Part shown: positions 40,150-52,619 of the stretch, piece by piece
Position numbering within the stretch: position 1 is the stretch's first letter
Layout: each line of letters starts with the position of its first letter
NCBI GenBank assembly: GCA_038501785.1
Contig: JBAMJR010000040.1
Location: 147,001-211,000, forward strand
Length of the DNA stretch: 64,000 bases
DNA from: Myoxocephalus aenaeus
Taxonomy: Eukaryota > Chordata > Actinopteri > Perciformes > Cottidae
Direction: 5' to 3'
Program-made: the position numbers and the translations under genes
Notes under the pieces: generated by a model
The model's input: the letters and a program-made list of their open reading frames with translations, nothing else
What the model was told of the DNA's origin: nothing
The model's database searches: none

Positions 40150-43100
40150 GCTGTTTTTTCTTCTTCTTCATGTTGTTGGACAATTATTACCAGCCACAAA
40201 AACACCCCGAGAACACCACTGTGTTCCTCACCTGTGACCTTCACTGGTTTCAGTGTCATTCTGCACATTTTATAACAATATTCATTCAATTGTTTTGTTT
40301 TAAAAAGAGGTATCGGTGCATAAAGAGACTACAATGTCTTCAATTTTATTTTTTCTAAACCAAACACTATATTATTCAGTTCACACTTCACTTGTGAAGT
40401 ACATATGAATAATACGAATGCAACATGAGAATACAAACTTAGAACTTTCAGGTTTTTTTGTGAAGTCTGAATTGTCTTTTTTTACTTTCCATCAAACTAT
40501 TAGTGGCTGTTCCTACTCTCATAAGAAATGGATCGGGAGATTAAATATAAATACAAAATCTGCATAAACAGTCTTATCTTATTCAAATGGAACACCACAG
40601 AACATGGCTCTTGATTTTAATTGGAGAGGAAATATGACTGTTTGTGTAACATGATGGGCGTGTGATGTGATGGTATGTGCTGTGCACCAATGAGCGCCGC
40701 ACATACCAATGAGCGGTGAGTAATAAAAGTTGGTATGCTGTCACCCTGGAGATATCTAGGCTATAAATCTGAAGAATATTAGCGCTTTATTTGTCCTTTT
40801 GTCTGTGCAATAACATCTTTTGTCAATACTGTCTCGTCAAATCAGCTGCACTTGCTTTTCGTTCTATTTGAAATCACAACACAAGTTTGTCATCAAGTGT
40901 ATAGACCAACATTAACATGTAAACAAATATGTGATTGAGCAATAAAGGGCACTTCCCTTATTGCACAACAGGTCTTGAAACCAGATACAGAACTACTTCT
41001 GGAAAGGAACTTTCAACTGGCAAATGTATTTTAAAGTAACTATGTGCATTTACTCCAGTATTGTACTTAAAGTTACTGTGAGGAACTTTGAACTGGTTAT
41101 AAAACACTGAATTTACTAGTAATGTCTCTACACAAGTAAACGAGACCACCAGCGAGAAGATACTCTTAATGCTCGTCATTGGTGCCACCAGGTCAGATTA
41201 TGCGCAAAATCTGACTAATGTACGCAGGTTCACCAGAAACTCCTTTAGTTCAGACTCCAGCAGCAGCCACAGATCCGGCTTCTCTGCAGCCTTCGACCTG
41301 CAGCCGGGCCAAAGTCAGACGCAGCCCAAGAATCCAGACTTCTTAACTCGAAGCACAATTTCTTTGTTTTCACTCAAATATACATTTTAAATTTGAGATG
41401 TTTATGTAATTACATAAATGTCATGCAGGACTTTGCTTTTTCTTCTTTCCTGCACTATGAATCCTCTCATCGGCTACTAACCACCTCCACCATGCAGCTA
41501 CAACTGTACAATGCTGCTTACACATTGTTGCATCAGTATTAACAATCTAATGTCATTTATAATATAAGATCAGTCCAAAGGGCAAGGAATACTTTTCCTA
41601 ATAATACTTCTCAAGATGAGATAAGATACAATTTTATTTTTTCTGATCAACAGTTGCAGTACAGTGTAGGAAGAGTGCAAATGTACAAGTTTAACATGTA
41701 AAATGTAATGGTGGACTTCTACATTGTTGTATTGGTACTCTTAAGTTATTTCACCACCGATTGTCAGTCGCACAGGGATTCACAATGAGACTGGACGATC
41801 TTCACTGGTTTTATACAGTAGAAGTTGGAAATCCTGACACCATGTGACCACATGTGAAACATACAGCTGGAGAACAGCGCATCTTTTAGTTTTATTTCTC
41901 TTGTCACTTAAGTTCACCTCTTGCTTTCTTTTTTTTTAAACCATTATAGTGTTATTTTAACTACTGGCATTGTTAAATTGCCGCTGAATTTTAGATCTCA
42001 TTGGGTTTCCTGGGTGCTTCAAAAATCACTCCGTTTCTTTGAATCAGCACACATACATGTGCTAATTTAGCTGGACCTAAGCCTGTGCCACATATCAAAA
42101 GCTAAACCATTACAGGGATTAAAGTGCCTCAGTGAAACCGTCACAGAAGTGTGAGACTGGTGCAACAGTGATTCACCCCTGCCAGTATTTGTTTTCACTG
42201 GTGCTTGGCTAAAGTACACTTAAATATATTTCATTTCGAAAGCTTCCAACTGGTTTGCCTTATCTTCAGTGGTATTTCAGGGTGAGTATGCTAGTTAAAT
42301 ATTCACCAAAATCTTTGTTTAGCAACAATTAATGACATTCATGTATTTAAAAGTGTGCATGCTTATTTCTTTTTTGCAATTGAGTGTAACCCAATGTACC
42401 ATAATATCATCACCTTTGAGGGGATAGTTTGTGACATTTTATTTTAAAAGTGTATCGTATTTATCACCTGTAGCTGGTTGCTTGGGAAAAAATTTCAAAG
42501 TATTTCCTACCTGCATGCACAAGAGACAAAAAAAGGAAATAAATGGAATCTACGGTATGCATAAAATTCACGACAGCGATTGTAAATAAAATAGAAGCAG
42601 CAAGCAAGAGGGAAACATGTTTTAGAGCAGAGGACATTTCCAAGAAGCCTTAAGTTGTGACTCAACATCTCACTGAGTTTCAGACAGGAAGGAGTGCCCT
42701 TCTGGAAACATTAAAAGAGGGTCGGTCCCCCTGTACTATTTATGGTCAAAGTTAGGAGTCAAATTATTCAGTTCCTAAAATCTGTTTTCCATTGACTCTT
42801 GCCTGGACTAAAATACGGTTGCTTGGTTTTGTATAGTGTCGTTCAGCTCAGACCAAGATAGGTTGAAGACTTTTGAATGGTGAATACTGTGCGTGTTATA
42901 GTTGGATGTTATTTTACGCTTTTTTTTTTGGTCCTAATGCCTTTTATGTCTTATGTAAACCACTTTGAATTGCCTTATTGTTGAAATGCACTTTACAAAG
43001 AAAAACATGCCATGACTCATTTCATGAACTAAGATTTTGTCCATCCCTGTAGCTTGTTGACATTTTCACAGTGGATTCCTGTACAATGCACAATAGACAA

Positions 43101-44050
43101 TATATACTTTGAAATAAACTTTTAATAGATACATACAAATCTACAACAAGGAATACAAATAAAATGGAATCTGCAGTCAAGGAAAATAGAGTGAGGCACA
43201 GTGTGTCCACATCCAGCTGAGCGTGGAATACGGACAACATCTGCACATTTAAAAAATACTAGTTAACAGGTCTATGATATGGCATTTGACAAAATATTGG
43301 CAATCAGATCTTTATTACATTTGTGCAGCACTTTGTAGATTGTCTTTTTCTCTTGTTATGGTGCCCTAAATCTGAAGTGTGTGGATGCAGGCACAACGCC
43401 GTCCACCTACATAGTTTTCGCCCTTTACATGTCATAACACAAACACTACATCCGTAGTTCTCAGCCATGTGCCAGTGAGACCCAAGAGTAGCAGGTTTTC
43501 ATCACAAAGAACCACTTCAGTGGATATTTCATTGGTTAGTTTCCATTCTCTGGCTGAATATGTGCAAACCAGTGAAATCAGCTGATGGCGAGACTGGTTG
43601 AATAAAAAAGAAAAAACACAAAAGAAAAAAGAAAAAAACACTCTTGGGCCCTGACCGCATGCGGTTGAAAACTACTGCATAAAAAAAAAAAAAAGCAGGA
43701 GTGACAGAAAATATTTTTTTTAAAACACGCGATTGTATTGAGAAAGATTTCCTGCAGATGCATGCTACAAATAATCACAGTGACATTAACCGTATGTTAA
43801 AATTTCTGCTGTGGATGTTCCTGTCGGATGCCTTGATGGTAAGCAATGGGGCACACTTCCATAATCGCAGAGAAACCTGAGTACAGTGAGAGGTTGGAGC
43901 TGCTCTACAGCTGCCTCACAGTGCATTCATCCACACTGCATTCAGACTCACCATGGGGAGTGGTCAGCATCTCTTATGTGTTAAGTATTCATTTAAAAAC
44001 CATGATTTCTAAAAACTTTAATATAATTTGAGCGGCTGAACAGAATTGTG
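40150..44050. other. Intergenic DNA between slc25a33 and spsb1
   Basis: No coding exon on either strand. It holds twin CCAATGAGCG motifs followed by an ATAAAAG box (40687-40729) and a dispersed repeat copy (about 42930-43000). The part nearest spsb1 is probably its long 3' UTR. Confidence 0.45.
42930..43000 (-). repeat. Second copy of the GGCAAGGCAAG-type dispersed repeat
   Basis: Read on the minus strand it gives CTTTGTAAAGTGCATTTCAACAA, then AAGGCAATTCAAAGTGGTTTACATAAGAC. This is the same order of blocks as at 15550-15675, in inverse orientation and shorter. Confidence 0.65.
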
Positions 44051-44052
44051 TG

Positions 44053-44066
44053 CTGCCACCTTGTGG
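44053..44066 (-). promoter_or_regulatory. CTCF-like motif
   Basis: On the minus strand CCACAAGGTGGCAG matches the CTCF core CCASYAGRKGGCRS at 13 of 14 positions. It lies downstream of the spsb1 stop codon. Confidence 0.4.
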
Positions 44067-44535
44067 TCAGATGCGGGCAGTGCTTTGTGCACCAACTCAA
44101 AGTTTAATTTCCATCACACAATTTTGTTTCAGCACAATCAATAAACACATGAATTTAAAAAGGCTACGAGATAGATATTCATAATAACTAAGTCACAGCA
44201 GAGATACCGACCACAAATGCCACATTAAGCTACAAACTGGAGGAGGTACACCAACACGGTGACCGTCAGGGCATCGTCTGGATCAGCATGTGCATAGCGC
44301 TCAGTGATTCCTGATTTTATAAAGTTTGAGAATACATTTGCAAAGAGTCATAAAAACAGGATAAGAAAAATCAAAAAAGGTGTCCGCCCACTGTCACAGA
44401 AGCATACTTGTTAAAGGCTGAGTCAGTCCAGGATGCTTGAGCAATGTTGTCAAACGGGTTCAACCCAAGAGGAATCCCAGAGTAACGCGAGAAAGAGACG
44501 AGGGTGTGCCGAGTGTGTTGTTACCGGCGGCGGCG

Positions 44536-46979
44536 TCATTGGTAGAGCAGGTAGTTCTTGAGAGAGGCCGGCAGGGGCAGTCTATGGATCTCACCCAGAC
44601 GATCTCGTCCTAATGCCACCCGCACCGAACGTCTACACAGGTCCATCAGAGAAAGGGGTTCAGCTGGAGGAGACAAGAGGGGGGAAAGGCGTGAGGAGGT
44701 TTGCAATGGCTGAACAAAATAATGTCAGGAGTGTGTTCATGTCAAGCCTTAACTAAAGGGACAGTGTCTCATTCGTTTGTGGGCCATAACGTAGTTTGTG
44801 CAAAATCCAAATTAACCAAGAGATTCACAAATTGTTGCCTCCAGCTAATTTGATATTCAACATTTGAGGGGTTTTGTGCTTTGAAGTATATCATTTTTAA
44901 TAAACTTAATACACTTCAATTAATGAAGATGTTGGCTTCAGTTCATGCTGCCTCCATCAGAAGGCGGCTATTCAAGGAGGAACTTCACACGGATGTGAAA
45001 TCCACCCTCAACTAATGAAACGCGGTGGTGGTATTAACGTGATGGAAATTTAGGGTTGGGCATCTTGAAGAATTTCCATTGCGATAGAGTTTCAATACCT
45101 ATATTTTTTGGAAAACATTTTCTACAAACTCCCTTTAATTGAACAAAATAAGTATAAAATCTAGTTTGATTAATTTCAAGCAGCCCAACAACTTTATAAA
45201 AAAATAAACACAACTAAAATTGATAAAAATGTGATTTAAATTCTTTAGATTTTCACTATCCAGCCATGAGTATTTGCCATTAGTTTGGGCTTTTTGTGGA
45301 TGTAAAAACTGACTTGGAAAAATATTTTGACTTTGCTTATTCTCTAACTGCATACTCAATCCAAAGTGCCAAAAAGACTAACTATATTTTGTAATACAAA
45401 CTTCCTTTAACATGCCCGTATTACCCCTGTCGATATTCGACAGTGAGAGGAATGTTCTATAAAATTAAAACAGGCTTTCATGCATATCATCTGTAGTGCT
45501 CGTTTTCCACACGCCTAAACTAGGTCGCGGGATCTGAGCTGAACATAAAAATCGAATGAGCACACAGCACTTGGGACGTTAGGGTAGTACAGCATGTTTT
45601 GATTAAAAAAAAAAAACTAAAAAAAAAAACTATGTTTCCTCATTTAAAGCTCATAATCCTTCCACCGTAGAGTTCATGTAGCATTTGTCCAATACAAATA
45701 TTTAAAAAATTTATTTATCTTTGGACTTAAAGATCACTGGATGTTTTCAAAGCCATAATACCTATATTGGTTTTAAAAACAAGGCAAAGTACAGTTTGCT
45801 AATGAGTTAATAAGAATACGTTTTCTAACGAGTTAGAAAGAATTACAAGTAAATACTTAAAAAGACAAAATCTAGGGGAGCTTACAGTGAGATACCTATT
45901 CCATGTTAACTCCTTACTAAGATGAGGACATAGAAACATCATTCACATATGAGAAAAGGCAATTCATGGATATGTTAAATATAAATCTACATGAATTCTG
46001 GACTGCAAAGCCATAATACAAATGTCATGTTATCACAGGTAGTGATTTACATAATTACTGGAGAATACTGATGCAAGTCAGCTCTACAGTAACCATCTGC
46101 AGGAATATGTCCGGCTTAGACAGTAGTGCGAACCCTCAACTGTCCCACCTTTGTTTATTGCATTAATAAACGCTGCCACTGATTGTGTAAGAGATGCACA
46201 CAAGACATCACAGATGGCAGAGCACTGTCGGCACAGAGAGAAAAACGGAACAGACTATTTTCAAACATGTAAAGTTTGTACTTACGATCAAGTCCATTTA
46301 TGTACCGGATTCTTATTTCACAGTGTCCCCACACGGCGCTCACCACAGGGTACAGCTTCCTGCCCTTGAGTCCTCTGAATGCCACCCCTAGATAATGTCC
46401 ATCCACTATGTAACCCAGAGTCCCCTCATCCATGTCCAACACTACTAAAAGGGAGTCTGGTATTATGAAGGTGTCGTCTGGCTCGAGAAAGGCCGGGTAG
46501 GTTTTTCCTGGGTGATTCTTGCCGTCGTGGTAGAGTTTACTCCTGCACAGGTCCCAGCCCCAGGACTCGGCGTTGCTTCCTACCAAAGCCGTGTAGCCCA
46601 CCGAGTGAAGCGGGGCGTCAGTCGAAGCCACTCCGACCACAGCGTGCGTGCCCCTCTGGCGCATAGCCCAGCTGATCTCCCACACATGCAGTCCCCTTGT
46701 GTAACCAACTCGACCCCTGATGGCGTCCGTGCTCTGCGCCACGGGGTGCCTGTGAAACACCAGCTTGTTGTCATCCTTGACGAAGATGTTTAGGGAGCGG
46801 TCATCGTTGTTCCACGAGTGCTGGACCTGGACGTCTACGCTGGCAGGTGGCATGTCCAGCAGCAGATCTAGTCGGGACGGCTTGGTGTGACTCAGGGCCT
46901 GGAGCTCCAGCTTCAGGGGGCTGAATGCTGGATCCCGCATATCAATGGTTTTAATGCCACCTGGGACTTTTTGCCCCAT
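44536..46979 (-). CDS. spsb1: SPRY domain-containing SOCS box protein 1
   Basis: SPSB1 is the substrate-recognition subunit of an Elongin B/C-Cullin 5 ubiquitin ligase; in mammals it targets inducible nitric oxide synthase and affects TGF-beta receptor turnover. Two coding exons on the minus strand, 46286-46979 and 44536-44663, total 822 nt (273 residues), the same length as human SPSB1. The N-terminus MGQKVPGGIKTIDMRDP is followed by the SPRY domain (GYTRGLHVWEISW, AVVGVAST, ESWGWDLCRSKLYHDGK, LDMDEGTLGYIVDG, LYPVVSAVWGHCEIRIRYI). Exon 2 is the SOCS box: SLMDLCRRSVRVAL (BC box) and IHRLPLPASLKNYLLYQ (Cul5 box with LPLP). The coding exon has a minus-strand acceptor near 47172, so the 5' UTR continues upstream. 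Its position next to slc25a33 matches human 1p36. Confidence 0.97.
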
Positions 46980-47179
46980 GCTCTGGGTGGTTATAGCAAT
47001 TCCCTCTTCCTCCTTCTCCTCCCCCCCTCCTCAAAGACTTAATGGGGGCAGAAATCAGCCTCAGAACGTCTCATCCACTGTGCTCCTGCAACCCAAGCAG
47101 CAGGTTTGTTGCTTCCTCTTGTCACGAGCTGCAGGCAAAGATGGTCACACCAGGTGTTGTTCAAAGCGTACCTAGAGAG

Positions 47180-50100
47180 ATTAGAAGAGATGAAAGCAGA
47201 TCATTATTAATTTATCTTAGCAAATTCTTTTAGACCAGGAAACATTATATTAAGATCTTACAAAGCAATAGAAGCTAAACATAAAGGGAGTCTATCATCA
47301 CCATGCCTTTTGATTGTAACAAAATTGCAATTACATCATACTGCATTTATAGAAAATGTTACAGTACATGTTTACATTTAATGGTAAATGCACTGGTTTA
47401 ACTAGATTGATTAAATAAGTGGACGACAACGGACATTAGCTGCAGAGCTACTGAGCAGCCTCAAAAGTGGCTTTATTCTCATGTGATGTTTAGCGTATAA
47501 AACATAAAGAAGGCAGTGTCTGGTAGTGAAATCGGCGATGGAAACAAATACCTAAATTTACACAAATAACATCCTTACACAACAGGAAGAAAAGATTCAT
47601 CTGCTGACCACTTCAGTGTTCTCACAGCCATCGGAAGTCTGAAGCAGCCAGATTGTATGGAATGACTCCCGACCAGTTGAGTTCATAAAATGGTGAGCCA
47701 ACCAAGACCAACAAGTTTCTGTCAATCTAGTAGTAACAATATTTGCTATTGATTGAGAAGATCATGTTAAATGGGTCGGACTACAGAGACTAGCCTGGCC
47801 TAATTAGTCACAATGTCTGAATGATTTGATTCTGTAACTACTTAAATTTGCATGATTACAATTTCACAAATGTGCACTTTTATATAAGACATGTTGAATA
47901 ATCCCACTAGTTTTGACCACGTTTGCCCTTTGTGTCAACTTTTGGTACAACTGCAGACCTACAAGACTATAAACATTGACACATGTTTATTTAAATGTGC
48001 ATGATCCATAGATCCAGCAGCTGTACAATATCTACATCCAGCAATTAGTACACTGTCTGATAGAAGAGCAACATTGATCTAAATATTCTCATAATAAGCT
48101 TCTACATTGTTTAAACAATCATTTCCATTAATTGTTATGAGCACTACATGCCCAACTGGTAAACAACCATGTTAGTATGTGCCCTTTTTGCTTAGTGACT
48201 CATTTTGGGTTAGAGTGCACAAAGATGAAGAAAAACAAAAAACCTGATTTGATTAGTTGTCCTCAATTTTACACATTACTTCTTGGCCAGCTTTTCTTAA
48301 TAACACAATCCTAGTCAATCCTAGAATTTGTGATCACATGATGTCTCCAATCAAGTTACCAAGCAGCAACAACATAAAAGGGCCTTCCTTCCTGACAGTG
48401 TCATTTTCTGACACCTGTATAAACATATGAGAGAGAAAGTTTTATGGTATTAGAATACGGTTAGTTTATAAAAGTTATAATGGTCATGAAAAGCAGCACA
48501 AAAGTAGCTCCCATGCCCTCGATTGGCTGACACGTTACGGAGCTACTATTCCCACAATCTCCAAAAATAGAGGGGGAAAAAAAACACTATTTGGTTGTCT
48601 AGTCAGAGGGCAACAGGAAAAGCAGTAATAAAACGTCTGGCTTAAAAAAAAAGAAAAGAGAAAAGTAGTGATATTATGTTTGAGGGAGACCGGCGCTCTG
48701 TTGAGGCAGGAACAGTTTCAGAAACAATAAAGGCCTGTTGAATACCTGCTGTGCGTCACTTCACCGCCCCATTACAATAGACCACAGCTTTGATGGGGCA
48801 CTTCTTGCGGAGCTTGAATCCAACTGTTAAACAACCTCTCATAGCCATTTCTAACATTTCCCTTGAAACGTTAAACCCATCTGAATGCCAATTAAGGACT
48901 ACTTCAGGTCAACAGTCAGGACATTCTTTTATGGGGACCTGTGACTACAGCTGCTCTTTGGTCTTCGTACCTCTGTGTTGCAGCGAGGCTGAAGAGCGCA
49001 TTGTGTAATGTGGGAAGGCCAGTCTAATTGAATTGTAGACAAGAGTTCATTGAGAAGTGCTTTGGCTCTTCTTTTAATGCAAGTAAACAACCATTTAAAT
49101 GGGTCATGTCTCTACAGTGATTGGAAAACAGGGGGGGAAGAAAAAGCAAGCAGCGGGTGGCCAGCATCTGAATGTAAACAGTCTCTTTTTCAATGCCTGT
49201 CCAACACCCAGGAAGAGGGAAACATGTTAATTTGCACTTTTTTGTACTTTGAGCCAGGAGTTTACCATTCCTCTCCCTATAGCAAAGTCCCACCGTACAA
49301 TGCACAAAACAGAAACAATTAAAAAAGGTCTTCCCACATTTACCATGGACTTCAAAACAAACATACCCATTAGTAGTATAATAGGTGGCTTGTGGAGGGA
49401 TATATTTGGGCTAGGATCCTGGGCTGGCCTGGTTGGGGTTCCTGGGCCCCTGGTTTGGTTAGCATCTTATTAAGATGCAGGAGGAAGGGCTCGCTGGTTT
49501 TGCTGAGCCAAGGAAACACTTCTCTCTATTGTAAGACCCAATTTAGACCGGGCCCACCTGAACTTAAGTCCTGGCTTGTTTGTTGACCTGCTGAGTGTAC
49601 AAAGCTTAAGGTTTACCCAAAACAAAGTCATCCATTGTGCAGATACAAAGCTGTTGTGCAGAAAACTGTTACAGAATATAATGCAGTCTTTTCTATGTCC
49701 AATGAAGACATTCAAACTGTGTGCGAGGCTTAGTTCTTACTTTTTGTTCAGTTATGAACAGGTCATTTTGGAAGGTGTAGTTTATAGTGCTACTGAACTG
49801 AAATATTACACAGGTGTGTTTTTAATATGTGGTCGAGACCAACTGATATACTTATACAAAATATCAGAACAAAACAATAGTACCAATAACTACAGCCTCC
49901 AGAATGACCATAAAGTTAAATCAGCACCATAACAGCGCAAACAAAAAACCTCACCTTATGGAAGTGAACAGGTGCTGCCTGGTGTTTAAGGGAAGTAGTA
50001 ATGTCACACCTCAGTAACTTTTACCTGAGCGTACAGGCCTTGGGACAAGTTACCCCAGAGCAGCTCGTCAGCTAGCTAACGTACAAGCCGCCTACACGTC

Positions 50101-50560
50101 TCCCGTGGACTCGAGGGCCAGGTAGCCGCGTGCTCAAGGTACGTCACAGACCGGAGCAGCGCGTGCGTCAAGCGTTGATTTAGAGTATCGATCCCGGTTC
50201 ACGTCACCTGAAGCTCGACCGCGTTACACAACAAGCAGCTCAGCAGTTAGCATGAGCAGCACCACAACATGGCTCACGTCAATGAGGCGCGAGGACAAAC
50301 AGACTCCTGAACTGGTCGTTAGGGAAATGACAACCCTTTGCGGGGGGTTGTTTTCCATGTAAAGTAGGTAAATGTGACGTAAAGAGACGTACAGAAACTG
50401 AAACAGGCGCTTCGGCAGCCACCATACGAGCAGAAAACAGGGAGAGGAGAGAAGGGGATGAAAGGCACACAGCTAACCTCGTGACACTGGGACCCAACAG
50501 AGAGGGTGAGACCGGGACAGGCTGCAGAGGCTAGTTACTCCATCGCAGTTTGCTTGTAGT
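47180..50560 (-). other. Large 5' UTR intron of spsb1
   Basis: No coding exon is seen. A minus-strand donor (GGTCAAAG|GTAAGACT) at about 50565 and the acceptor near 47172 bound an intron of about 3.4 kb in the 5' UTR. A GC-rich block at about 50020-50520 could hold an alternative first exon. Confidence 0.5.
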
Positions 50561-50720
50561 CTTACCTTTGACCATTTCAGGCTGCACATGAGCTAGGTGG
50601 AATGGTGATGGCTGCTCTGTACCATCTCTGCGTCACGTGATAAAACGCTCCCAGCTGCTCCGCTAGATTAGGACCTCCCTCCTGACGGGCTGCAGCCGGA
50701 GCGAAGTCCGCTTCGTGTTG
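50020..50720 (-). promoter_or_regulatory. spsb1 promoter region and non-coding first exon
   Basis: CpG-containing, GC-rich sequence around a minus-strand first exon that ends at 50566 with a good donor. The exon start is not determined (probably 50640-50700). No TATA box is evident. Confidence 0.45.
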
Positions 50721-51158
50721 GGAGTGCAGTTTATGCGGATGTCGTGTTTTTGTGTGTTTGTAAATAAATATGTTCGTGAAACACATTTAAAAAAAACATT
50801 TAAATGTCACAGTTGAAATGTAGCTTTAATTTGTATTGCTTTATTCTGAACATTTTAAGATTTTAAAATGTTCCTTTATAAGATGTAAATCACATTCACA
50901 AACACTTTCAATTCAAAAGGACTCACACTATAACTCATAGATTTTTTTATGTTATACTTTTAGAATAAAAAAAGTCTTAAGTATCATCCTAAAACGCATT
51001 GTGACTGCTAAGTATATTGCTAATAACAATACGAATACGAATTCATATTATTGTATTGTTATGAAATCTATTCAGACTTTAAAAAGTGCTCATGTTCAGA
51101 AACTATTAAAATACTAGACACGTTTATATTCACGTTTTTTGTAAGGATATATATTATA

Positions 51159-51161
<3 letters not shown>

Positions 51162-51219
<58 letters not shown>
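51162..51219. repeat. (CA)n microsatellite
   Basis: About 58 bases of CA repeat, left of the Tc1 insertion. Confidence 0.97.
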
Positions 51220-51292
51220 GAAGTTATTACATTTAGAATAGCTTTAGGGTGTAGCCACATAATAATATCAAATGGATCCAATTTGATATTAT

Positions 51293-51343
<51 letters not shown>
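51293..51343. repeat. (AT)n microsatellite flanking the Tc1 element on the left
   Basis: About 50 bases of pure AT repeat running directly into the left terminus of the transposon. Confidence 0.97.
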
Positions 51344-51346
<3 letters not shown>

Positions 51347-52541
51347 TCACCTAAAGGATTATTAGGAACACCTGTTCAATTTCTCATTAATGCAATTATC
51401 TAATCAACCAATCACATGGCAGTTGCTTCAATGCATTTAGGGGTGTGGTCCTGGTCAAGACAATCTCCTGAACTCCAAACTGAATGTTAGAATGGGAAAG
51501 AAAGGTGATTTAAGCAATTTTGAGCGTGGCATGGTTGTTGGTGCCAGACGGGCCGGTCTGAGTATTTCACAATCTGCTCAGTTACTGGGATTTTCACGCA
51601 CAACCATGTTTACAAAGAATGGTGTGAAAAGGGAAAAACATCCAGTATGCGGCAGTCCTGTGGGCGAAAATGCCTTGTTGATGCTAGAGGTCAGAGGAGA
51701 ATGGGCCGACTGATTCAAGCTGATAGAAGAGCAACTTTGACTGAAATAACCACTCATTACAACCGAGGTATGCAGCAAAGCATTTGTGAAGCCACAACAC
51801 GCACAACCTTGAGGCGGATGGGCTACAACAGCAGAAGACCCCACCGGGTACCACTCATCTCCACTACAAATAGGAAAAAGAGGCTACAATTTGCAAGAGC
51901 TCACCAAAATTGGACAGTTGAAGACTGGAAAAATGTTGCCTGGTCTGATGAGTCTCGATTTCTGTTGAGACATTCAGATGGTAGAGTCAGAATTTGGCGT
52001 AAACAGAATGAGAACATGGATCCATCATGCCTTGTTACCACTGTGCAGGCTGCTGGTGGTGGTGTAATGGTGTGGGGGATGTTTTCTTGGCACACTTTAG
52101 GCCCCTTAGTGCCAATTGGGCATCGTTTAAATGCCACGGCCTACCTGAGCATTGTTTCTGACCATGTCCATTCCTTTATGGCCACCATGTACCCATCCTC
52201 TGATGGCTACTTCCAGCAGGATAATGCACCATGTCACAAAATTGGTTTCTTGAACATGACAATGAGTTCACTGTACTAAAATGGCCCCCACAGTCACCAG
52301 ATCTCAACCCAATAGAGCATCTTTGGGATGTGGTGGAACGGGAGCTTCGTGCCCTGGATGTGCATCCCACAAATCTCCATCAACTGTAAGATGCTATCCT
52401 ATCAATATGGGCCAACATTTCTAAAGAATGCTTTCAGCACCTTGTAGAATCAATGCCACGTAGAATTAAGGCAGTTCTGAGGGCGAAAGGGGGTCAAACA
52501 CAGTATTAGTATGGTGTTCCTAATAATCCTTTAGGTGAGTG
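51344..52541 (+). mobile_element. Tc1-type transposon, full length with 29-base perfect inverted ends
   Basis: The left end (CACTCACCTAAAGGATTATT, continuing to GGAACACC) and the inverse right end agree over 29 bases. Both are flanked by TA, the Tc1/mariner target. Length is 1198 bases. TA repeats lie on both sides, so the insertion was into a TA microsatellite, and the exact duplication cannot be told from the repeat. Confidence 0.95.
51492..52507 (+). pseudogene. Broken Tc1 transposase gene
   Basis: The frame opens MGKKGDLSNFERGMVVGARR with the N-terminal helix-turn-helix (SISQSAQLLGFSRTT). It is interrupted by a frameshift near 51620-51650, and the second DNA-binding and catalytic parts continue in another frame. 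DDE residues are seen in AWSDESRF and QQDNAPCH. A second frameshift near 52245 moves the last part (SPDLNPIEHLWD, with the third acidic residue) to another frame, and an in-frame TAA follows NLHQL near 52386. No active enzyme is expected. Confidence 0.9.
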
Positions 52542-52559
52542 TATATATATAGATATATA

Positions 52560-52615
<56 letters not shown>
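52541..52615. repeat. (TA)n microsatellite flanking the Tc1 element on the right
   Basis: About 75 bases of TA repeat with a few GA/CA interruptions near its left end, directly after the right terminus of the Tc1 element. Confidence 0.96.

Positions 52616-52619
<4 letters not shown>

Noticed and set aside
39915..40289. Frames of 115-124 codons on both strands at the slc25a33 promoter
   Set aside because: GC-rich CpG-island sequence has few stops by chance. No protein family is recognisable.
46512..46793. Plus-strand frame of 93 codons
   Set aside because: It is the antisense shadow of the spsb1 SPRY exon.
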